A stretch of DNA of 17,048 nucleotides from Asparagopsis taxiformis. Its lineage: Eukaryota > Rhodophyta > Florideophyceae > Bonnemaisoniales > Bonnemaisoniaceae. Of this stretch, positions 9,574-17,048 are shown in pieces. Position numbers and translations under genes: made by a program. The notes under the pieces are model-generated. The model did no database searches. It was not told the origin of the DNA and saw nothing but the letters and a program-made list of their open reading frames with translations. The stretch is taken from NCBI GenBank assembly GCA_030407315.1, contig JALQPE010003229.1, positions 1 through 17,048 on the forward strand, read 5' to 3'. Numbering within the stretch: position 1 is the first letter of the stretch; each line of letters starts with the position of its first letter.

Positions 9574-11290
9574 TTATTGATTGTTACTATATGATTGTGA
9601 ATTTTTGATGATTCGAAAGCCTTGCCGAAAGTCTCGCCCCGCATTTCGATATTCTTCTTTGGCAAAGGTGTGCAAGGGAGGGGAGAATTATAGCACCAGT
9701 AAATACTCGCCGGAGGTTCTTCTGAAGGAACCATCAAGGTAAAGTTATGCGCATCAAATTCCTCCGTTTAATCTTTGTTTGGTAGTTGGGCAATAGTAGG
9801 GTTGATGATATTAAAGGGGTAAAGTTACTTCATCCCGAACTAAAAAGAGCGCTGGAAAGTAAGCCAACAACACTGTAAATACAAGTTTACTCGGGTGAAG
9901 ATATTTCAGCAAGAAACTACCTATATATCCCAGTATCAAAGCACTGCCAAAAAATATAAAACCATAGGCAAACGCGGTTGCGGAGCTTGGTCGAACCAAA
10001 ACAGCAAATTGACTACCAACGCCCCAAATGCTATACTGAAGGCATGTTCTTTGCGAAATAAAGACAAAAAGAGCATTGGTATATTTAATAAGCTTAGCAA
10101 CATAAAGGCTTGCCATTTGGTAGATTGGGCGGGCCACCAGACCTTCAACCAATCCCCAAAAGGTAAATCAAGAATTTTCGGAATATCTTCAAATTTCTCC
10201 ATGTAGGTTGATCCATAGGCTGTTTAGCCCAGCCTTCTACTAGATCTTTCTCAAACTGCACTTCCTCCATCGGTATCTTCCAGTCTACAGATAAAACATC
10301 CAAGCTAGGAACTGGATATAAAAGATAGCCACTTATCATGATATTACGAGCAATAAAAGGTAAGCCGATTAATACAGCAATCGTTATGTAAGTGAAAAAT
10401 CGGCGTTCTTTTAGTGCTTTCGGAATAGTAAAAAGAAGCAGAAAAACAATGAGCAGCGAGCTCAATTTAAAGGTGACCGACAAAGCCAACAAGGACCATA
10501 ATATCAAATTTTCAAACCCTTTATGTTGTTGTTGATATACTTCAAAAAGAGCAAGAAAATGTAGACAATCAAGATCAAGGAAATTATATCCGTTGATGTG
10601 CTACTTATCAGTAACAGCGTCTGGAATGACAAGAAAATCATTAACAGAAAATAGACGATGAACCAACGGTGGTCATCACTAGCTCTTGCCTGGTCCAATT
10701 TTGTCAATAACCTGGCACCGAGTATCATGAAAAGAAACTGCAAAGTGGGAAGAGCACTTGGTCCTCTGTGAACCAAAAAGCATAAAAGGCAGAAATAACA
10801 AAGTAATTCGAATTGAAGGCGAATCTTCCATGCACATTTCCTAGACCTGGAACTGCAGCATATTCTTTTATCCACTGCATGGATTGAGCATGGTAAAACA
10901 GGTATCAGTTTCGCCTACCTCAATAATGACCGTGCAGAGAGCTACTAAAATAACTGCGCTATAGCTGAGTTTCAACCAAAGGTGCGCATCCTTCCAGCTC
11001 TTTCCCAATTGCTTGCCAATCCGCCTAATATCAGCCTTATACCGATAATGTAAGAGAATACCCAGCAATAAGAAGAAGATATTGACTTCCCAATTGATCC
11101 GCACGAAAAGGGAGCTAAAGCTCACTAAAAGTGTATTAGTGCAAATCCGAATAATAGAATATGATCTGGCGCTACTTTAGAAATTTCACCTTCATGATTT
11201 CGCAGTAGCTTTGGCTCCGTTCAAACCGGCCACTCCTATAACAAGGGACAGCCAGCCAATACAGAGCCAAGAAAATACTAGAGCTAACAT
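9574..11290 (-). CDS. LIC_10190-family polytopic membrane protein (frameshifted)
   Basis: The start ATG 11290 gives [20 protein letters not shown], a membrane helix, and many more hydrophobic segments follow (for example [57 protein letters not shown]). Family signatures recalled from LIC_10190 proteins are visible: [20 protein letters not shown] near 10800-10860, [17 protein letters not shown] near 10270-10320, and a C-terminal [21 protein letters not shown] near 9640-9700. This shows that the small open stretch at 9552-9737 is this protein's tail and not a separate gene. With the last frame corrected the stop is TAA at 9574-9576, giving about 570 residues. Breaks occur near 11190, 11135, 10870, 10740, 10500, 10190, 9940, 9735 and 9620. 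The function is unknown; the fold resembles GT-C-like or polymerase-type glycan membrane proteins, and its setting agrees with that. Confidence 0.8.
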
Positions 11291-11300
11291 AGGAATACAT

Positions 11301-12081
11301 TTAGGATTCTTTGAACGACTTTTTTAAGCTTGTTGAACTTCTGAAGGCAGTGTAATCTATATGACGAATGAGCATAAATGCTTCTGCTAAGGCTTACCGA
11401 CAACTACTCCCCATCTTTGGGCTAAAATCTTTAGCGCCTCCGGAGATCTAGGGTGTGGATACACTCGCTTTTCAAATTCATAACTTTCCATGCCTTTAAT
11501 CTTCGCTGCTAGGTTTTCCTCGGAGATACCAAAGAAAAGATTCGGGATAAAGTGTTTTGGATCGGAGGCAGCCCTCCATTCCGTTCCCGAAGGTGTTTCA
11601 AATGTGATGATGGTTTTCACCTTTTCATGGTTCATTGGCCGTGTGCCCGTGATAACCGCTTCAAAGGTGCGTTGATGATCAATGTTTACATCACCACCAT
11701 GATGAGTAAAAATTATTTCTGGTTGGAATTCACTTTTCTCTTTCTCCACTACTTTAATGATGTCCAATAAATCAACGCTATCGAACCGGTTATCGGGGAA
11801 ATCATAGATTCCACCGATTGGTATCCGATAGCCGCTTGTGCAGCGTGGATATTAGCACGGTGAATCTCCAGTTCTTTTTTCCAAATTTCTGGATCTCTTT
11901 GATCAGATCTAGAGGTGATCCCCTCCCCTAGTATAACTACTCTGCATTCACAGCCGTAGTCTTGGATCAATCGGTTCATTGTACCACCGAGTCCCAAAAG
12001 TTCATCATCGGGATGGGCAACAACCACCAAAATCTTCTTTTCTCTTAATGTTGTTATCATCTTCGTTTTAAATGGAGTCAC
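11301..12081 (-). CDS. PIG-L/LmbE-family deacetylase (frameshifted)
   Basis: GTG 12081 overlaps the pseG stop as GTGA, so the two are probably translated together; ATG 12060 is an alternative start. The protein has ILVVVAHPDDELLGLGG with the zinc/base motif HPDDE, and FTHHGGDVNIDHQRT with the second motif (HxxDxNxDH). The centre breaks near 11803, where ATGGATTTC seems to have become ATGATTTC; the protein then reads DNRFDSVDLLDIIKVV. Near the end, AAGGCC appears reduced to AAGCC at 11393; with the G restored the frame runs past the apparent TAG at 11387 through LAEAFMLIRHIDYTAFRSS to a TAA at 11301-11303, matching the usual PIG-L end. The length is about 260 residues. It is a zinc-dependent N-deacetylase of amino sugars; the substrate may be pseudaminic acid or a precursor (inference from position). 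Confidence 0.88.
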
Positions 12082-13089
12082 GAGACCATCGTAACTGCTA
12101 GTTGTGCAAAAATGTGTTTAAAACGAGCTTGTTGTTGACCGTCAAAATAAGTAGCCTGGCGCGATAAGAGATCTTGCCAAGCTGTTTGAGAAACGCTAAG
12201 AGATGCTTGAAGTTTGTCCAATGGAAAGGCAAGTTGAGCTGCCACAAAGCTTTCAAACATCCTTTTTGATATCAGCTATTACTTCCAGGAATAAGAGCCC
12301 CCCGATACTTAAGTACTCATAAGCAATCGTACTTGGAGGTAGGATAGCTACTGGGCATTGATAAAAATAGAGCTAGCAGATCCGAGGCAGATAAATCTTC
12401 AAATACTTCCACTGTGGATTCAATCTCTTGCAGATACTTTTCAATGATTCACGATGTGTGTAAGCCGCCCTAATACTAGTTTTATACCTTGCTCTATTCC
12501 TAGAGTATTCAAGTTCTGTAAGATTCGTAATGTGTCATTATGGGGATCCGCTCCACCAAGACACAAGAGCAAAGGACCGCTAGCTTGTTGCGCTGGGTTT
12601 CGCTTTTCAGCCATCCGAAAAACCTTTCTCAGGAGAGCGTATTGAGTCCCTAGCAACAATTCACTGTTCTTGGCTAGTTGATAATCATGACGCTCTATTC
12701 CTAAGGCGTGATTAACGATCACATCAGCCCAAAACGGGAAGGCATGAATATCATCTATCGCTACCATTTGACAACCAAAATCCTTTATTGCTTTTTGGTA
12801 ATCAGTTGTAAAGTGATAGCCATCTACCACTACAATATCATCTTCTCTCAAATGCTCTTGACAAAGCCACTGGGCTTCCAAAAGAGATCACTGTTGGGTT
12901 GAGGAAGCCGCAAGATTTCAATCCCTAAATCACGTATCTGTTTTCTAAGCTCTGCAAGGGACTTCGAATGGCAAAGACGATATCATATACCCCTTGAAGC
13001 ATTTCTGCTAAAGCTAAGGAACGGATAACATGTCCCAACCCCATTCGCTGGTGCCCATCAGCCCTGAAAAAAATACGTGTTCCTTCCAT
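12078..13089 (-). CDS. pseG: PseG, UDP-2,4-diacetamido-2,4,6-trideoxy-beta-L-altropyranose hydrolase (frameshifted)
   Basis: The start ATG 13089 lies 1 bp after the corrected pseC stop. The protein opens MEGTRIFFRADGHQRMGLGH, then VIRSLALAEML, the diagnostic PseG N-terminus with the catalytic His of GLGH (GT-B fold relative of MurG). It continues with IVVVDGYHFTTDYQ, LGTQYALLRKVF, LLCLGGADPHNDT (nucleotide-sugar loop) and, after breaks near 12950, 12885, 12445 and 12330, VAILPPSTIAYEYLSIGGLL and KDMFESFVAAQLAFPLDKL, ending at the TGA at 12078-12080. The enzyme removes UDP from the altrose-series diacetamido sugar before condensation with phosphoenolpyruvate. Its length of about 338 residues is normal for the family. 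The PseH acetyltransferase domain sometimes fused to PseG is absent. Confidence 0.87.
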
Positions 13090-13090
13090 A

Positions 13091-14236
13091 TCAGTTAATC
13101 AAAGCTTTGACCTGCTCTATCACAAAATCTTGCTTCTTCATTAGTTAAACTGGGATACATCGGAAGGCTGATGCAATGCTCATAATACTTTTGAGCATTG
13201 GGATAATTCTTCATGGAAAATCCTTGCTTCCGATAATAGGGAAGACTAGGAACAGGGATATAGTGGATCTGCGCATATATCTTCTGCTCCCGCAAGCGAT
13301 CGTACAGTTCTTTTCTATTGGCTACCTGGATCACATACAAATGAAAGGCGTGTCCAACTCCATCGGGCACCTCGATCGTCTGAATCTTTGTTCCGACAAA
13401 GGCTTCATCATATCGTTTAGCTATTTCTCTGCGCCGGACCACTCCCGCTTTTGCTCTAGCCAATTGCGATACACCTAAGGCCGCTTGGATATCTGTGATC
13501 CGGTAATTGTATCCTAGCTCATGCATTTCGTAGTACCAGCCACCATGGTTCTCTTCCAAGATGTCCTTTTCTTTAGTAATGCCATGTGTACGTAGTCGCA
13601 TCAGCTGACGATACAATTCTGTATCATTGGTCGTGATCATCCCTCCTTCCCCACAAGCAATATGCTTCACAGGATGGAAAGAGAATACCGTTAAATCAGA
13701 AAATTGGCCGTTCCCACAATACTGTTGTGAGCCATCGCTGTCCGTAAAGTAACCTCCTGGCGCATGACAAGCATCTTAATAATCCAAAGATTATATCGAT
13801 CAGCGATTTGACGGAGTCGCTTTACATCGACGGATACCCCGCGAAATCAACCGGGATTATTCCTGCATACGTTCCCATGGGAGCTGACGCTAACATCTGC
13901 TCCACTTTATCTAGGTCGATCAGAGATTACTAGGATCAATATCAGCAAAATCAACCTCTCCCTCACAATATCGCACACAATTGGCGGATGCGGCAAAGGT
14001 GATCGGTGTAGTAATGACCTTCGTCCCTGGCTTTACATCCATTACTAGGGTGCAAAGATGCAGCCCCACCGTAGCATTAGCTATGGCAACAGCATGTTTA
14101 ACGCCTACAGAACTGAGCAAATTTGTCTTCAAATTCCTTAACCGTAGGTCCGGTAGTGAGATAATCCGATTGTAAAACCTCGGTAACTGCTGCGATATAG
14201 CGGCTGTTATATCTTGTCTACCGTAGGGGATAGCTT

Positions 14237-14240
<4 letters not shown>
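13091..14240 (-). CDS. pseC: PseC, UDP-4-amino-4,6-dideoxy-N-acetyl-beta-L-altrosamine transaminase (frameshifted)
   Basis: ATG 14240 overlaps the pseB stop (ATGA). The protein starts MKAIPYGRQDITAADIAAV when the first break is read through, then LQSDYLTTGPTVKEFEDKF, GVKHAVAIANATVGLHLC, VITTPITFAASANCVRYCEG, DACHAPGGYF and VFSFHPVKHIACGEGGM, whose Lys is the PLP Schiff-base residue of the DegT/DnrJ/EryC1 family. The rest, including HELGYNYRITDIQAALG, reads in one frame. Breaks lie near 14205, 14120, 13920, 13850, 13770 and 13115; correcting the last gives the end EEARFVIEQVKALIN and a TGA at 13091-13093. The length of about 384 residues is standard. It transfers an amino group from glutamate to C4 of the PseB product. 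Adjacency to pseB and pseG separates it from other sugar aminotransferases of the family. Confidence 0.9.
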
Positions 14241-15265
<1,025 letters not shown>

Positions 15266-15309
15266 TTGTTATAGTTTAAGTTAATGCTAAGTGTATATGT
15301 TGTTCAATC

Positions 15310-15327
15310 CGTGCTCAAAAAGGCACG
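15310..15327. other. Small hairpin between deacetylase and pseB
   Basis: CGTGC (15310-15314) and GCACG (15323-15327) form a 5 bp stem around an A-rich loop on the plus strand, followed by TTTT. The T-tract is on the wrong side for the minus-strand genes here, so it is not a terminator for them. It sits just after the corrected deacetylase stop and 45 bp before the pseB start. Confidence 0.3.
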
Positions 15328-15329
15328 TT

Positions 15330-16061
15330 TTAGTTATGCTCACTTTGTCGCGATAGTTCATCGATAAGATCAAATGTCTTGTCAAGGTCAGCACTTTCAC
15401 CTTGTTTTCAGCACACAACTAGCTATAGCTTGGAAGTACTCAGTGCACAGCCGTAAGGGCTTGGGTTGTCTTGGACATCATGCGTATAGAAAATAAGCCA
15501 AGCTCGTCGAGCTATGGCTTGTTGGATTTGTTTTCCGATTTCCTCTATACTGAATCGGTCCCGGTAAAGCTTTACGGTTTTCAAATTGGCCAAATCTACC
15601 TTGCCGGTATTCATGCCATGGCCGATCCCTCTGGCAGATCGAAACCTCTTGTCCTAAAAACTTTTGATCGATAAGGTTTCGGCTCAAAAAGGATACGAGA
15701 AGTTTCTCAATTCTGATTAGGGTACCAATTCTTGGAAGTAGGCACCATTCTTCTTGATGTCCTAATACTCTCTAGCAAATTGGTTTTTGAAAGATCAATA
15801 TGCTCATAGGTATGACAAGCCATTCGTGTCCATGATTCAAAGAGCACTATCAAGGTCTTCTTTGGAAAAAATTAGCTTCTCTATCCAGGTCGCCATAAGA
15901 AAAGTCAGCGCTATGTAGTAAGTCCCGGCAAATCAAATTGCTGCAAGATTTCTCCTCCTGTAGCAAATGCTGAATGTGGGAGGCATCGTCGACGGTGAAA
16001 GAAACAACAGCTTTCTTGTAAAGGCAACTGAATACTCTTGTGAAATGCCCAGTTGGCCCAT
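15330..16061 (-). CDS. NodB-type polysaccharide deacetylase (heavily frameshifted)
   Basis: The best start is ATG 16061, giving MGQLGISQEYSVAFTRK; ATG 16093 (MDKYIKF) is an alternative. Reading through breaks shows AVVSFTVDDASHSAF (the NodB TFDD motif in the form FTVDD), ATGGEILQQFDLPGTYY, EMACHTYEHIDLS (the HTxxH metal site), RGFDLPEGSAMA followed by MNTGKVDLANLKTVKLY, and WLIFYTHDVQDNPSPYGC, the family's C-terminal His segment. The corrected end is about DKTFDLIDELSRQSEHN with TAA at 15330-15332, for about 245 residues. Breaks lie near 16020, 15980, 15930, 15845, 15690 and 15420, the highest density in the window, yet all motifs survive. It belongs to carbohydrate esterase family 4-like enzymes acting on N- or O-acetyl groups. 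It follows the terminator at 16102-16154, so it may begin a new transcript with the pse genes. Confidence 0.75.
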
Positions 16062-16101
16062 TCTCTTTTTAGGAACTTAATGTACTTATCCATTTCTTCA
16101 G

Positions 16102-16154
16102 TCAAAAAAGGGGAAGCCACAAATTATCGACGGCGGAATTTACTTGTGGCTTCC
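16102..16154 (-). terminator. Rho-independent terminator after the DUF354 gene
   Basis: On the minus strand GGAAGCCACAA (16154-16144) pairs perfectly with TTGTGGCTTCC (16122-16112), an 11 bp stem with a 21-base loop, followed by CCTTTTTT ending near 16102. The stem and T-tract are in the right order for transcripts from the DUF354 gene, which ends 143 bp upstream. The loop is longer than usual. It separates the DUF354 gene from the pse gene block. Confidence 0.75.
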
Positions 16155-16296
16155 GTGATTGATTTGTTGAGTAATTAATACTCCGTGGTGTGTGTAACAA
16201 AAAGGGACATACGATTGTTAAAATCGTACTTGATAGAACGGCTACCAAGATTTAGTATCATTGTCTATGGCTGACAAAGTAGTGTTTAGGTCACTA

Positions 16297-17048
16297 TTAG
16301 AATCGGGGGAGTGGGTTTAGTGGACTACATGACAACACCGCTTGGATTCGCGATTCTGCTTTTTTCATGTAGCGTTCCTGGATGAAATTCAATAAGAACT
16401 TGTTGACATCAATTTTATCATTCAACAATCGCTCTCTTCCTACGAAATTCTTCCCGATCCAGTTTCAATATCTCATCAATCAATTTAAATACCTTGACAG
16501 AATCTGTGGTATTATATACTAATCCATAGTTTTCCTGGTCAATACAGTAGCTAATTGGTATCGTATTGATATAAATTGCTGGCGTGCCAAGCACACCCGC
16601 TTCTGAAGCCACTGTGGCTCCTTCACTCACCACAATCGAAGCATAATACAAGGCATCGTGCAGTTTTTCAGGAGCAACTTTATATGCATAGGATTGAAGA
16701 TGGGCTGGCAATTCTGCTTCGGAGAGAATAAAGACTTTCATTCTCTTTCCCAATTCCTCTACGAGCCTTGCCTTGTTCTTCCGCAGAAATTCCTCGGTGA
16801 CCTCCATCATGTGAGGCATTCCAAGATACAAACCGCAGGATAGCATAAGGTTCCCCCTCATTTATCCCCACATTTTATACACGCCCGTATCGGGTGTAAA
16901 GGTATCTGGATGCAAATAAGCAATCTCATGATATCCGTTATAGCGAATTTGCTTTGGTCCAAGATCAATAGGCAGTACTTCTGGGGTGAGGATCACATCT
17001 GCAAAGGGCTTGTAAAGCCGAATTTGCTCCATATTTCCCGTGTCTTCC
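16297..17048 (-). CDS. DUF354 domain-containing glycosyltransferase-like protein (5' partial, frameshifted)
   Basis: The gene enters from the right edge in frame (EDTGNMEQIRLYKPFADVIL) and continues with KQIRYNGYHEIAYLHPDTF. After a break near 16870 come YAILRFVSWNASHDGGHRGI and, after another near 16770, VFILSEAELPAHLQSY, then KLHDALYYASIVVSEGATVA, SEAGVLGTPAIYIN and YGLVYNT. These are hallmarks of DUF354, a GT-B-like family of surface-polysaccharide loci related to UDP-GlcNAc 2-epimerase and MurG folds. A break near 16420 leads to LLNDKIDVNKFLLNFIQERY and a TAA at 16297-16299. About 250 residues of a family usually near 350 are present. The role is probably glycosyl transfer or nucleotide-sugar handling in glycan assembly; the precise reaction is unknown. 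Confidence 0.83.

Noticed and set aside
9552..9737. Separate small gene with SPLPCTP
   Set aside because: Frame correction joins it to the LIC_10190-family protein upstream, where the PLPCTP tail is a family feature.
15330..16061. Decayed pseudogene of a polysaccharide deacetylase
   Set aside because: The break density is high, but all catalytic motifs survive and the breaks match the window-wide pattern of single-base losses, so a whole gene is more likely.

Overview
The window looks like a piece of a Bacteroidota chromosome, probably a Saprospiria/Lewinella-like marine lineage (the class is inference). The phylum call rests on a DUF1800/DUF1501 secreted-protein pair whose second member ends in a type IX secretion (T9SS) type sorting tail, and on glycan gene families common in that phylum. 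Almost every gene is split over two or three reading frames. Wherever I traced a break, one extra base in a short homopolymer restores a continuous, motif-bearing protein, so I treat the breaks as consensus errors in the sequence and annotate whole genes across them.

Left part, plus strand (1-4532): the 3' end of a secreted right-handed parallel beta-helix protein with a C-terminal Ig-like domain; a DUF1800 protein; and a DUF1501 protein with a twin-arginine-like N-terminus and a T9SS-type C-terminus. The last two are 67 bp apart and probably form an operon.

Middle (4533-4772): a convergent intergenic stretch holding an imperfect palindrome of about 100 bp.

Right part, minus strand (17048 down to 4773): a surface-glycan locus. 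In order of transcription it holds a DUF354 glycosyltransferase-like protein (5' end outside the window), an intrinsic terminator, a NodB-type polysaccharide deacetylase, pseB, pseC, pseG, a PIG-L/LmbE deacetylase, a LIC_10190-family membrane protein, a GT2 glycosyltransferase, a second deacetylase-fold protein, a sugar transferase with an unusual N-terminal half, a third deacetylase-fold protein and a sugar N-formyltransferase. Many junctions are tight: pseB/pseC overlap by ATGA, pseG/PIG-L overlap by GTGA, and pseC/pseG are 1 bp apart.

How it may work together: PseB and PseC make UDP-4-amino-4,6-dideoxy-AltNAc, and PseG later releases the sugar from UDP. No PseH acetyltransferase, PseI synthase or PseF cytidylyltransferase is visible. 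The presence of a formyltransferase and a PIG-L deacetylase suggests a pseudaminic acid carrying an unusual N-substituent, such as N-formyl. The sugar transferase would start the glycan on a lipid carrier and the GT2 and DUF354 proteins would extend it. No rRNA, tRNA, CRISPR array or insertion sequence was recognised.
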